From Neoechinorhynchus agilis (lineage: Eukaryota > Acanthocephala), in NCBI GenBank assembly GCA_051530055.1, contig CM121341.1, forward strand, positions 8,928,001 to 8,992,000: a stretch of 64,000 nucleotides of DNA. The letters are read 5' to 3'. Positions 11,544-23,238 of this stretch are shown here, piece after piece. Within the stretch, counting starts at the first letter, position 1; every line of letters begins with the position of its first letter. Both the position numbers and the translations under genes were made by a program. The notes beneath the pieces are model-generated. The model worked only from the letters and a program-made list of their open reading frames with translations. It had not been told where the DNA came from and ran no database searches.

Positions 11544-12639
11544 CTTGGGAAAAATGGTGTATGTGAGTGTGGTGTGTGTGAGTTGTTTGAGTATGCAACC
11601 TCGTCGATCGTAGACTAGACAAAGTTTTCTAAAAACAAAAACACTGGTTTCAAACGTAAATCAAAGGTAGGCGAAGAGAACTTTAGCACCGTTTTAACGC
11701 TCAAAGCAGAAGGAAATAACGTTTCCCGACAATATCGGCAGTAAATTAATCCCCGAGTTAAAGGGGAGTGTCATAACTATTTCCCCCCCCGTTGGCGACA
11801 ATAATTAAAGACATAATGAGATTTGTTGAGGCATATTTAAGAATTCAAAGAAAGTTCATTTTCCCTAACAGTACTCAACTCATCTAACACACACACGAAC
11901 AGTGAACTCTCCATGCTCTCGATTGAACTACCTTTAAAAATATTGTGAATTTTTTGAGACGTGAAAAGGTATAAAAATTAAGCAACTCCATTGGTGAGTT
12001 TAGATCCTCAACCAAACTAGAATCCGCTCACGGATCTCTGATCGTCTCATATTTGCATCATTCTTAAACAAAAACGATCGACAGTCACGACTAGAAATAA
12101 TAATGAACTCGGGCGGTAATAGAAGCAAATTTTATTGTTTTGGTATTCGCCCTTCGAAACTCGTCGGGTTCATCAACAGTTTGCTTCGCAGGGAAAATTA
12201 GTTGCTGAGAGCAATGGTAGTTCAAATTCTATTGCTTTTTCTCTTTTAAAATGGTTGACGATTTTTCTTCAATTTTAGAAGAACCCTATAAATACTGGGA
12301 TTTTAATTTTGAATTAGTTGGTAAATAGGATTTCCGGCATTTTCGTGTTCAAACCACAAAGCATTAGTATATTTTAGTGGAGTTTAAAGTCGAGACCGAC
12401 TAAATTCTGATTACAAACCGCATCCGTTTTTGTATGACACGCCTTCCTGAACGATGTCTACTCACTTAGAAAATTGAGGTCGATTCTAATCAGAGTCCCT
12501 AAAATGGCATTATTGTGTTTGCATAAAGACTACCGCCGAAACAATCAACTTATTTTTTGCATTGGATGAGAGACCATCTTCACTTGGATCGGCTGTGGCT
12601 ATTGCAACAGCTAGATTTCGTAATGCGAGCTCAAAAACG
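11544..12639. other. Intergenic, no gene recognised
   Basis: Upstream region of the mannosidase gene. A GT/TG-rich stretch lies just before its start codon. A C-run (CCCCCCCCC near 11790) and AT-rich sequence follow. No coding motif was seen. Confidence 0.4.
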
Positions 12640-13560
12640 TCTTACCTTCAATGATCCTCCGAGCGACTCTTGTTCACTTTGACGTCGCGGCTACTTGAAG
12701 GTCACGCCTTAGTCTTTCACCGAAATCCTTGAAGAGAGTCGATCCACCTGACAGCACAATGTTCTACTCTATCGCTTTATAATAAACGAACATCACAGTG
12801 ATCCGTCTCACTTTGTAGAGTCCTCACTTGACATCCGTGGGGCAACTTTGGATGTCAACTCGTCAACAATCGTAGCCAGAGATTTGAGATATTCTCGAAT
12901 TCTGGATTCGTAGCCAATGTCGATCGATTGTAAACGACTGTTCGGTAACACATTATTCACAGAATCGTATTTTCTCATGTACGGCTCACGATCGTAACAA
13001 CCAAATTCAGTCATACCGTCAAGAAAAACATAAGATTCCTAGAAGCTAAAAAATTCGGTTTATTTCAAAAATGAGTTACCTTAACAGCTCTGGCTGTCTC
13101 GAAGGATTGTTCCGACGGAACTAACGTTTTCCTCTCCTTAATAAGGCCCCTAAAACTTAGTCTTAAAAACAGTCAATTGAAATCAGAAGAAGACTAACCA
13201 ATCACATATTCTTCAACTACTTGGACAACATGAGCAACTTCGTTACCACAATCAACCAAGGTACCAGTGTATCCAGCAGGAGTTCCCTAAATGACGGCAT
13301 AATCATCATCCATGGATGGTCTCGCCGTTTTTACGGGTTAACCATGAAGCCAAGAGAGTGATAATGGCTTGATCGCCAATAAAAAGGCCCAAAACAGGTT
13401 TCTAACATTATCTCTAGATTTTCTCTACTATCCGGTCCACTTAAAGGAAACTCAGTCATTAAGAACTGATAATCGTCAGGATAACATCATCATTCCATAA
13501 TGTCCCAGTCTTCGACTATGCTGTGCCCAAAGGCATATTTCATACACTAATGCTCAAATG
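12640..13560 (-). pseudogene. ARP3 (actin-related protein 3) pseudogene
   Basis: ARP3 is an actin-like subunit of the Arp2/3 branching complex. On the minus strand, pieces appear in the right order. Near 13.5 kb there is SIVEDWDIME and then FLMTEFPLSGPDSRENLEIM. Then comes GYTGTLVDCGNEVAHVVQVVEEYVIG, read in two parts; next LVPSEQSFETARAVK, a 45-nt intron, and SYVFLDGMTEFGCYDREPYM. Finally NIVLSGGSTLFKDFGERL followed by RRDLQ appears at about 12.7 kb. Stops and frameshifts separate the blocks, and the stretch after YVIG (about 30 residues in the family) is missing. Introns with GT..AG ends are kept, so this is a decayed gene duplicate and not a processed copy. Confidence 0.75.
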
Positions 13561-14916
13561 TTTTTCACACGAAAAGCAGTGTCAAAATTTGACATTTTGT
13601 CAGTTATAAAAGAAAAGTAGAAGCAGTAAAGGAACTGTCTTATCTCTCATTGCCATCAATGAAGCGATTTCACGTCTAAGTGCAAACAAAAACGCTTCTC
13701 TTCAGTCTGATAAGTTCACAAGTCAGATTCCTTATCTGCAAGAAGTGACCGGAACTGCCTGTGGGCTTCAGCCCCCGGAAACGTATATAGTTGACTGTTT
13801 TAATATATCACCTCCTTTATCTGTACTCTTTTTACCAGAACTTCTTGATGCAAAATGAAAATGTGTGAGACTAATTTTATTAATTATCAATATTTCGTCC
13901 GTCTCGTCGGACTTTTTCAGGTCTAAAAGGTAGGTCAGGGTGGCTTTATTCTAAGTTTTAGCGTATAATCGGTCTTATTTGACTGGAATGTGTCTCGATA
14001 ATCAATGTACTTTGCTTCAATGATCACAGTTCCATATCGATCCTAACTTCGCCTCAATACATTGACGTTGTCAAAATCAATCTCATGATTTGATGCTCAC
14101 TAATCCTGCATTATAGATTGATGGTCTGTCCAATATAAGGACTCGTGGGCAGTCTTTACATGGCTTCTTGTAGACGCAATCTTCCAAGATGGAATTAACT
14201 AAAGGATTAGCATTATTGGACAATTTGATGCTCTTATTCGACCTCGCCATTAATCATTAATGAACGGAATTTCCAAAAACCCGTTCTTTGGGTTAATATC
14301 CTGAAGGACCCGAATACAGCGAACTATTTTGCTACTCGGATAATCTCTCCTTATCAGCATGTCCCTCAGTAGATGTAGTTGATGGCATAGAAGATTCCGA
14401 TCAGAGTAATATCGAATGTTCTGTTTACTAAGGTTTTGATCTTCGCTATTTTGTAGGATACTGGTTCACACCATAAGGAACGTTCCCTTTTCAATACACC
14501 TGAGTCTTATAACCTGAGTTTTGTCGTCTTATGAGAACATCCAGAAACGCTAAAGAAGATCCTTTTTCCATTTCTACGTCCAAAATCAATTTCTATTCTT
14601 CTCATCACCAAAGAACACAAAATGAAAAGTGTATACGGATAAATTGATTACTAACCCAGTTTCTCTTGATTCGGACATGCAGTTAAAAGACATTCTTTTA
14701 TGAACGAACCCAATGTGCATCTCACTTAATGAAATCCTCGTTAGACTGGATGACTTTGGTGACGAAACTTCTTTGTTTTGCATAATGCTGAATTAAGTTG
14801 AATAACTTTATATTTCGCGTCGTAATGGCGACGCACGCGTTGAACTTCGTAAAAACTATCGTTTTTTCTTGTTATTTTTTTATTATCTTTAAATCGCATA
14901 CACTCATGGCATCACT
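13561..14916. other. No gene recognised
   Basis: AT-rich sequence. A fragment at about 13.88-13.93 kb (TTTCGTCCGTCTCGTCGGACTTTTTCAGG) resembles the core of the foldback units at the start of the window. Nothing else was identified. Confidence 0.4.
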
Positions 14917-14978
14917 GCATATCTTTTGGAAGCTTCTCGGCTAACTCATATCCTTTGGAAGCTTCTCGGCTAACTCAC
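14917..14978. repeat. 29-30 bp tandem duplication
   Basis: The unit CATATC(T/C)TTTGGAAGCTTCTCGG plus CTAACT occurs twice in direct tandem with one or two differences. Confidence 0.9.
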
Positions 14979-14999
14979 ACACTTCGTAAGCACTCAGCC

Positions 15000-15215
15000 G
15001 CACTCGAAGGGACAAAGCCAACCCACTTTTTGGGGTCGATGATCGATCTCAAACCTGACCCCTACCCTTACCGCAGCCTTGCAACCCCCGTGGAACCCAG
15101 CGACCGGTGGATTTGAATCAGCGACCAATTGAGCGCACTTTGAACGCGCACCAGTGCGGATTTCAGTCACAAAATATTAAGTGAGGGGGCCCAGTGGCCG
15201 ACACAAAAGTTAGGA
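15000..15215 (-). mobile_element. Possible tRNA-derived SINE
   Basis: On the minus strand the segment begins GGCCACTGGGCCCCCTCAC. It continues with TGGTGCGCGTTCAAAGTGCG and then GGTCGCTGATTCAAATCC, which resemble RNA polymerase III A-box and B-box regions (B-box consensus GGTTCRANNCC). The rest is GC-richer than its surroundings. The order and spacing fit a tRNA-headed SINE, but no poly(A) tail or target duplication was established and no full tRNA fold was found. Confidence 0.4.
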
Positions 15216-15498
15216 TGGTCAATGTGGTCTAAATCTCAATTTGGGTTGATAATCTGGCTTATTGTTCGCAAACGTACCGTGCAGCGGTATTTCTGTAATG
15301 CTTTGACAATTATACGCTCTTCTAAAGGAATATTACAGTTTAGGCGTTCATAGTGCAATTGAAGTTAACTGCAAACCATTTCATGGATTGTCTGTTTAGA
15401 ATTAAAAAGTCATTATAATTAAGCATCTAATGAAAAAAGTGCAGCTTTAAGGAATTCAATTTTTTATTAAGGCTACAAATTAGTACTAAAATATCGGC

Positions 15499-16190
15499 TC
15501 AATTGAGACAAAAGTCTCCATTTAGGACATCATTCAAGTCTTCGTCGATATGGAGATCATTGTGGATTTGGTGTTCAGGTTCAAGACTTGAGTAGAGTTC
15601 AGCTTCAAAATCACTAAGAGATTGCTTTTGATGAGATTCAGCATTTGTTTTATAGTTATCCAAAACGGATGACTGCGATACTGTGCGACAAAATATTAAA
15701 AGATCCACTTCACGCATTTTTGAATTACCTATCCTTCGCTTCAACGACTTACTTTTCTGTTTAGGTTTATTGGAGCTCTTTGGGATTTGGTCGATTTGCA
15801 CGGGTGTTATGAAATCGAGCAGATTCACCGATCCATTAGGCAGCAATCCGATATGTTCACTCATGGTTTCCATATCACCTACGATGCTGTCAGAAGTTCA
15901 TAGGAAAAACCTGAACGATTCATACGACTAGGATTGTAGTTTTGTCTTCGCCGAAACGTCTGTTTGTCGTTCGCTTCAATGTTCAACCAATCAAGATCAA
16001 AGTTAGTATCGTCCAACTGATTACGGTTGTTGTAGTACATATCGATATGGGGATCCGTCACTGGATAACGTGAGTAAAGGCTTTACTCATATTAGCCCTT
16101 AAACGTACCTGAAATCGAATTGGTTTTGTATTGTCCGTCTATATCGGGCAGGTAATCTCTATGAAGTTGATTTTTTCCAGCGAAGAAGAG
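15499..16190 (-). CDS. Hypothetical acidic/Asn-rich protein, 3' exons
   Basis: At least four exons on the minus strand: about 16190-16109, 16060-15911, 15878-15729 and 15680-15499 (stop). They are joined by introns of 48, 32 and 48 nt in consistent phase. Readable stretches include HRDYLPDIDGQYKTNSIS, TDPHIDMYYNNRNQLDD, MSEHIGLLPNGSVNLLDF, KPKQKSKSLKRRI (possible nuclear localisation signal) and an acidic C-terminus HIDEDLNDVLNGDF. No domain is recognised. The start is not found. It could be a separate gene or a continuation of the zinc-finger gene immediately upstream on the same strand by alternative splicing. The 48-nt intron at 15728-15681 is in frame and stop-free. Confidence 0.6.
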
Positions 16191-16284
16191 CTTTAATAAT
16201 TATTCTCAATTTTTGAAAGTATTCTTTATTTTTAATCGGCATTATCAAACTAAAACATCAAAATTTAATCATTAAGACATAGAG

Positions 16285-16400
16285 AAAATCCTTCGAGATG
16301 ATAGAGTTTGGAATGTGGTGATCATAATCCCAAGGCCCAGATAATACTCATATTTTATTAAGTAATATTTCGAAAGAGAAAACCCTGCTTCATCAGTCAT
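16285..16400. repeat. Half-copy of the 7.4-kb foldback family
   Basis: GATGATAGAGTTTGGAATGT followed by GGTGATCATAATCCC matches the arm of the element at 7.4 kb. It is followed by ATTTTATTAAGTAATATTTCG. Only one arm is recognisable. The rest of 16.2-16.7 kb shows no gene. Confidence 0.55.
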
Positions 16401-16712
16401 CGAGCAGCTCAATATAAGAATTTGAAAAAAATCCATTTTTTCTCCTCCTCTTTCGGAATATCACTCAATAAAATATTTTAGGAAACCGTTCTCGTCAACA
16501 TGATCCAAATTTTGTTTCCGCCACATAAATTGCTGAAGTAACGACAATCCTATAATCATTGTGTCAATCAAAATAAAAAAAATTGCACTGCAAACCGCTT
16601 TGTTTGCGCCGAAAAACAGGGATTTTAGGTTTAACTAAAGTTTTGCAAACTAGACTTAATAAAATCTGAGGATGTAATTTTGCTGAAAAAAAAGACTAAA
16701 AGCGAACAAACT

Positions 16713-18100
16713 TTAAAAACCGACTGAACTACTCGGGTATCTATTTTGTGCGCTAACGCTACAAGCATTTTCTGCTACGACTATCGACTGCTGCTGCTGC
16801 TGTTGTTGTTGTTGCTGCTGCTGCTGATGGTATTTGTTAGCCGGATTGATTGATTGCGATGCCATAGAAGGCGGCAATGATCTCGACATGGACGTTTGGT
16901 TTGTATAACCTCGTTCGTCTTCAAATCTGTTAGAATATGAATCAGTGATTTTTTTTCTCGGTCCTTGGGCATAGCAGTATTTTTTCCTGTGGCGATTCAG
17001 GTTGCCTATGGTATGGAAGCACATTTCACAATCTCGACATTTAAACGGTCTTTCTCGCTCGTGAAACCGCATATGGGTCTTAAAATTGAACGCATTAGTG
17101 AACCTTTTGTTGCATACGTTACAGCACTGATCAAATCTCGAGGACTGTCTACTCGTTTCCAATGAAGATTCCTTCTGCGTTGGTCATGTGAGGTGGAATT
17201 TAGACGAGAACATGTACCATGGACGGTTGAATCGATCCGGAAGCTGGCCGAAAGCGACAAGACTGACAATGACGAATCGCCTGATCAATGTCATCAAATT
17301 CAGATGAGCAATCATTGTGAGGACACTTTGAAGGAAAAAAGATGAACAAAAGAGATCTTAGAAGATGTATAAACCGTCAATCTTCCGGTAACGTGTTTTT
17401 TCAAATGTTCCACCATCAAGCTTCGCCATGGATCTCCATCGTGAAATGTTAGAGAACTAATGAGAGTATTTCGATTCGAGGAGGTGTAGGAAACTTAAAT
17501 CGTCAAAATTGAACTGTTTAAATCTTAAAAGATGATAAAGATCCATGACTCAATGCAAATGTTATTGGTATCTGTTATGATTTCTCCTTCGTGTTCATCA
17601 AGACTATGAGACACAATCGCAGAACATCCGGGCAGACGACAGTGCAGAATTTGCGTTACCCTAACAAAATGCATTTGTTTCTTCGGGCCGAATGAAACCT
17701 AAAAGTCTTAATTAAAATTGATGCTTCTTAAAAAAAGATATCAAACGGTCATGACGTGGTCGTCCGTCTTTGAATGCTCAAGGACCTTATTTGCATTATA
17801 GTGATTGTAAATGCACGTTGAACATTTGAACGTTTGAGTGAAGAACATCGATGGAGGCTGCAATAATCCAGACGATGCTTCCAATTCGCTATAGTATCTT
17901 ACCTGATAATGTGAAGATTGGTACGGGGAACCTGATACCTGCATCAATTTTGTCTTGATCGACGAATCAAGTGAAGAATCAGTCAGAACGGCGAAGACGA
18001 GACCTGTAATTATTGATCGACTGGTTTTTGATTAGCTAAAGGCAGCAGTACCTTCATGGAGGACAAGATGAGATCCATGGCAAATCGGCTGTGTGCTCAT
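16713..18100 (-). CDS. C2H2 zinc-finger protein with polyglutamine tail
   Basis: Seven exons fit one frame: 18100-18052, 18003-17903, 17857-17747, 17698-17550, 17456-17375, 17325-17218 and 17174-16713. They total 353 residues, starting at the ATG in GCTCAT (minus). Introns are 45-93 nt with GT..AG ends. Atypical C2H2-like units come first (CSTCIYNHYNANKVLEHSK; CRLPGCSAIVSHSLDEH; CPHNDCSSEFDDIDQAIRHC). Two canonical fingers follow in the last exon: CNVCNKRFTNAFNFKTHMRFH, then CRDCEMCFHTIGNLNRHRKKYC split at the family linker ERERPFK. A run of 13 Gln comes before the stop. It is probably a nuclear DNA-binding regulator; orthology is not recognised. The 45-nt intron 17902-17858 is in frame without stops, so retention would also give protein. 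Confidence 0.8.
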
Positions 18101-18608
18101 CTTGAATGGAATTTAAGATGATGACGGTTTTTAACGTAAAGGGTCCGTAACTTATTCGGTTATTTTCTAAATTTCAGCAAAAACAAGCAACAGATTTCCA
18201 AAATGATTTATAATAACACGATGGATCGAGTTAAGATCGGCGAGGGACGATGGGCGGCGAAGGGTGAGAAGGAGTGCAATGAATTAAAGGCTTGATTGAT
18301 CGGAAAGTTCAATGGGGGGAGGGCTAAAAACTTCATTTTTTATAGGAGTGACAAACAATGAACAGTGATTTGATTCTGGAGCATTTAAAAACCGGTCTTA
18401 AAACGAAATGATTGTTCTTAAAGGGCCAAGAAGTCGCACCTCCCGAGAAATTGCCGAGCTCATCGTCCATAAAATTGCCGAAAAAGGAAATCGTAAAGGG
18501 TTTTTGGGTAGTTGTGATTTACGAAGACCGGGTTCTCTTTAATTGTAATGTGGTTTCCATTTAAGATCTCTAAAAACCATTAACAGTCTACAAAAAATAA
18601 TGAGTAAA

Positions 18609-18770
18609 TGTGGCCAACGATCTCATCCATTTTAAAATTGCGGTTAGGGGAAAGAGACTTTTGCTGTGCAGTTAAAATAATAACAAACCTTGATGAAATG
18701 TAGGACTTATCCAAGTCGCCAACGATCTCAGCCGTTTTAAAATTACGGTTAAGGGAAAGAGACTTGCGTT
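18609..18770. repeat. Direct repeat pair (~48 bp)
   Basis: CCAACGATCTCATCCATTTT and the following AAATTGCGGTTAGGGGAAAG recur about 108 bp later with a few changes. The wider stretch 18.1-19.17 kb holds no recognised gene and precedes the antizyme start. Confidence 0.8.
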
Positions 18771-19171
18771 ACAGCTGAATATTCATTCTTCGGCTTAAAT
18801 CACTATGGATACACGAATAATTGATTTTAGTGTCAAAAAAGCCTCCTGGAAACCGTTATTTTGGATGTCGAGAACACTCAAAATGGCGAAAAATTAGAAT
18901 GGGCTATCATCGGCACTTTAGTGAGTGTTTCAAGCCGAAAAACTCAATGAATGGAACGAATGAAAAAATCGAACTTCGTCGAATAGTTTTGATCATTGGA
19001 GCAGTCGGCCACCACCACATAAAAATCAGAAGAGAATATCAAATTTTTAAGATTCTTCCAGACTTGATTAGTCATCATTTATTTTGAGTGATATCTTGAA
19101 AAGAGCGACGTGTGTGTGTGTTCGGCTCAACTCGTAACTTTTTGTTTTAGCTCCTCGTTTCTTTTTTAAAG

Positions 19172-19792
19172 ATGAAGCGATTTCTTTTGAACAACAGCGA
19201 CGACAATCATCACCGTAAAAAGACGTCATCGTCGAATCAGGACGACAGCGAGAGGAAGGATGATATTGGCCGTAGCTTTATTGGCGTGGGTCCTCCGTAT
19301 TACTCCTGATGTCTCCCACGCTGCAATAAAGGAGGGCAGCAGTGGAGGTGGTGGTGGTGGTGTGGATGGGGCCCAGGTCGTCGATACCAGTTCTGATCAC
19401 TTGACAATCTCGTTTGTGTGTAAACACGACGTTCAATGGCATCTGATCGTTTTAGCCAATAGAACGAAAGATCTTCTCATCATTCAGCCAGACTCTGAAA
19501 ACACAAAAGCCGTACGGAATGGAATTGTGGACATTCTTGATTATGCCGAACGACAACTACATCTGAAACGTGCATTTGTTGTTGTACAAAGAGATTTCGT
19601 CTTTAAGCAAAAAAAGACGAAACCTCTTTAATAACAAACACCAGTTCTAACTCGTTCATTCAACTCACTAAACGTCTTGGATTCTATCACATTCCACCGT
19701 GCAATATGCTGAAAAACATCGCAGTCCACAATCTGGCCGGGAAAAACCGTTCCCAATCCATCGTTATACTTAAACATGATCTGGGCCAATAA
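19172..19792 (+). CDS. Ornithine decarboxylase antizyme (frameshifted)
   Basis: Antizyme binds ornithine decarboxylase, blocks it and sends it to the proteasome; polyamines induce it by +1 frameshifting. ORF1 (ATG 19172, 45 codons) ends GPPYYS at TCC-TGA-T. Shifting +1 continues DVSHAAIKE, matching the antizyme junction (WCS/DVPHP in vertebrates). The body has DILDYAERQLHLKRAFVVVQ, aligned to the family LLEFAEEQLRADHVFICF. The typical C-terminus (FIQLTKRLGFYHIPP, then stop at 19790-19792) lies one frame back (-1). The change must occur near the A7 run at 19609-19615; without it the protein stops at 19629. A 46-nt GT..AG intron there does not give the right phase. A sequencing indel, a genuine lesion or a second slip at A-AAA-AAG are all possible. 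Confidence 0.85.
19304..19310 (+). promoter_or_regulatory. Antizyme +1 programmed frameshift site (TCC TGA T)
   Basis: The last sense codon TCC is followed by TGA-T, the conserved antizyme shift heptamer context. The upstream codons CCG TAT TAC TCC give PYYS, a variant of the usual WCS/WYS. Both the zero frame and the +1 frame are open up to this point. Confidence 0.88.
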
Positions 19793-19979
19793 TCTTCTCA
19801 TCCACCAATTCATCCTTATTACAACAATAGAAACAAAAAATAAATTACTTCGTCGACTGATTTTGTGATTTCTCAAACCATTCTCGAACACTTTCACCCA
19901 ATTAATACATCAACGACTTTTTTTGTACCAATGTCAAATTAAGGCACCTTTCCCGGGTACGAGAAACGTCCAGAAAGGA

Positions 19980-21735
19980 GGTTGCAGTACTCAGATCTAG
20001 AATTCATCATAGTCCATTTCTCACCTCCTCTACGAAATGGCCTTATCGCTTGCGTCTATCGCCCTCCTGCCTCTCGCCCGAGTCCTCTTTGCTCCAACTT
20101 GATTCTATAACGGGGCTCATAAACTCCACAAATTCACGGAATTTCTTAATTACAGCTGACTCCAACATTCTATTTCCTCTCCTACCCTTTTTCCGAGTTG
20201 ATTGGCTTCCCAACTCGTCTTGACGCTAACCTCAACAAAGTGTTCACAAATAACGACGCCTACTCATCCATCTCTCAGCTATCCATGCAAACTATGACCA
20301 CTCTTCTGCCCCTATTACTCAATCCACCCCTCCTCAGCGTTTAAAATCTTTCCTTTTACCCATCTGGGATAAACGGGATCATCACATCCACAATTTTATA
20401 AAATTGTTCAACTCTAATATTCGCACACTCCACTCTGGCAACATAAATGACCCTTCCTTGGCCATGCCCTCCCTAACTTCAATCATAAAAATTCCCTAAC
20501 TTCGGCAATTCCTAAGAAATTCATTAGAATCACCAACCGCGACCCACCTCGTCAAAATCAAACATCTAAAGCCCATCGAAAATAACTCTCCAGACTTTCC
20601 CCGTCTACAAATAGCTCGAACTAACAAAATAATCGCTGCCCGCAAAACTTCTTTTCCTCTAAAATTCGATCAGGTGGCAACTTAACATGGTGGCGAGCCG
20701 TCAAGGACTCTCTTGGTCTACGCCACCCGGATCCCTAATTTGTCCTCCACTGAATTAAAACAGGCTCTGGACTCCATTAATCAGAACCTCTGCCCGAATT
20801 CAATTTACAGTCATTGCTGAACATTAGACACCACACAATCTTTCACGCCCACATCTGAAACGTTTGTCGAATCTCCAATATTCAGTTTCGTCATACGAAG
20901 TCTTGCAACATTTTAAGAAATTTCCTCGAAGTTCGTCCTCTCACTTCGAAAATCTCAAACTGGGCTCTTCGCTGCTTCATCTCCGAACCCATCGACTCTC
21001 TTACCCATATTATAAATCGTAGCTTTTTATATGTCATCTACCCCTCATACCTGAAAACTGCTAAAGTTATCCTTATTAAACAAAAGGACATCCTATTTCG
21101 ATCGAATCATTCCGTCCAATTTCCATTCTGAGCGCTCTTTCAAAAATCATCGAAAAATGTTTTAAATCTCGCCTTCTTTCACTTCTTCACGAAAAGTTAT
21201 CGCCCCTGCAATTCAGCTTCCGGCTCAAATTTTCTGCAACCGATGCCCTACTTTGCATTTGTGACACGCTTCTACGTAACCTCGACAATATTCCCTCCCA
21301 CGCCACCCGTCTCAATCAACTTTATTTATCAAAAAGCTTTCATCTCAGTGGACCATTCACTCCTTCTCCGGGCACGCTCCGATTTTGGTCTCAACTTCTG
21401 GCAGATCCGCTGGCTCAAATCTTATCTTCACAATCGCAAACCATACATTCCAGTTGATTTTCCCACCGCTCGCCAAATGCCTTTATAAAATTCTCATAAA
21501 ACAATCCAAATGAGTCTCAACTCTACCACCACAATTTTTACCGCATTTTATTCCCCATTTCGCATGAGCACAACACTCGTAATCCCAATTCGTTTCATTC
21601 TGCCTCTACCTCGCACCTCCCTCGACATCCGCTCCTTTTTCCATACTGCCCAATATTCCCGGATATCGAGACTCTAAATGGACCTAAGGAAAGACCCAAC
21701 GTCACAAGCTCTCTTGTAAACAATATCCTTCAATC
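19980..21735 (+). mobile_element. Decayed Jockey/CR1-like LINE
   Basis: Across broken frames there are pieces of an EN-RT LINE. RT motif remnants include KAFISVDHSLLLRARSDFG and WLKSYLHNRKPYIPVDF at about 21.33-21.46 kb. Sequence upstream is rich in Pro/Ser/Leu codons like the RT-linker of the copy at 50 kb. The tail at 21.53-21.73 kb matches the complement of 2.70-3.0 kb. There are many stops, so it is inactive. The first 180 bases after the antizyme (19.80-19.98 kb) hold only its 3' flank. Confidence 0.75.
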
Positions 21736-22330
21736 CTCACCAGAGCGGATATCCCCCGACCGGATGTTCCCACCCGACCAAAACAATAATATACTAAATA
21801 ATCAACAACTGCATTCTTTGAACAGCTCTGAACTCGAATGCTTATGAGGACCCAAAGGTAAATGGGTCCTCTTTTTTGGGCATGAATAAATAAAAGTGTT
21901 ATTATTGCCTTAAGCACGATAATCAAACCGATGTTGTCTACCATTTTACCATTTATTTTTATCATACGAAATGAAGCACACAAAATGTCATCACTTTTTC
22001 ACGAGTTTCAATCGTACCTATTTTAAGGTTCGTAGTCCATTGAATCTGTAAAATCTGGACTCGCCAAATATCTCGTGGCTCTTAATAACCTCTCTCCAAA
22101 CTTAATGGACCATTCGTTCGAATAGGTTCGCTCCTCACTGTCAAAAAAAGCCATAGCTAATGCAGATTTAAGTTTCCTTGTGCTGAGATTAGAGCCCACA
22201 AAAACGGATCGGATATTCCCACCCGACCGAACCCGTAGTCGGCAAAAAAACGAAATGACTGCGTGTTTATGAGGACCCAAATGTACATGAATATAATTTC
22301 TAAAGCGCAAATAATAAAACGTGTTCACTC
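21736..22330. repeat. LINE tail fragments and an unidentified exon-like ORF
   Basis: Two related segments (around 21.74-21.87 and 22.20-22.30 kb) share CCGACCGxATxTTCCCACCCGACC and TTATGAGGACCCAAA, typical of this LINE family's 3' tail. A hairpin GGACCCAAAGGTAAATGGGTCC sits at about 21.85 kb. Between them, minus 22190-22026 reads RKLKSALAMAFFDSEERTYS after a CTCAG acceptor and ends DFTDSMDYEP-stop. It resembles a terminal exon, but I do not recognise it. Confidence 0.5.
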
Positions 22331-23238
22331 ATCATAATCCATTTTTGATTGGTATTTTTAATTTTAAAGGTCAAACCAAAAGATAAGGGAAGATGATAGA
22401 ATTTGAGATTTTAAAAGTTGTTCTGATAATCTTCTTTTGCTTTTGTAAATGGCCTTTTTAATGAAATAATAGTTTGATCGTTATTTTTTGAAGTGGAAAG
22501 AAGATCGCAAAACTCAAAAACAAATAAGAAACGAGACGTTTGAAGTGCAATGGTTCTAAATTTGATAGTTTAAGCATTTAATTATGGATGATCGATTCAT
22601 AAGAATAGCAAATGAGGTGTTTTGCTTCGAACGAAAGCCTTTGTTTTTGAAGATTACTGTTATAAAAACCATATATTTTTGTTTGGTGATTGAGAAAATA
22701 GATACTAATTTTCTAATATTTCGTCTGTTTCGTCGGATATCTTCAATTTGTTTTTTCTCTCGATTACCATGAGCATAATCATATTTTTATAATTAAAAGT
22801 TGTCATTCTCAATAGTTTTCAATTTCTCGGTGCAGAAAATAATCAGTCTTGAGAATAAGTGTCTGATAATCCTTTTGTTCCTAATGTACGGTTGTTTTTG
22901 TGTTTAAAACCTATCAGACACGGATGTAAATGAGTTCTATTTAAATTCTGCTGATTTGTTTGCATGCATCGTTAAATGGTTCTGCTGAGAAGGTGGTAAT
23001 GGAAGAGAAAATTGATTTTTTTTTCAGAATAAATGCGAGAATTTCCTTGAAGCATGCTATCTCCAATATCTAAATTTAAGCATTTTTCATGTCTCGAAGG
23101 ACGTTTCGTTCCTACTTATTTAACATCCATATATTCCACCACACGTTTTTTTAACACTCATCCCGTCTACTATTTCCCTCTCCTCCCCCGTTGGAGCCAG
23201 CAGAGCAACCTCAATAGCTTTCAGATCGGTGATACACG
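22331..23238. other. AT-rich intergenic, no gene recognised
   Basis: Low-complexity AT-rich sequence with scattered short frames. A fragment near 22.7 kb (TTTCGTCTGTTTCGTCGGATAT) resembles the foldback core at 0.3 kb. It probably includes the promoter of the small secreted-peptide gene that follows. Confidence 0.4.
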
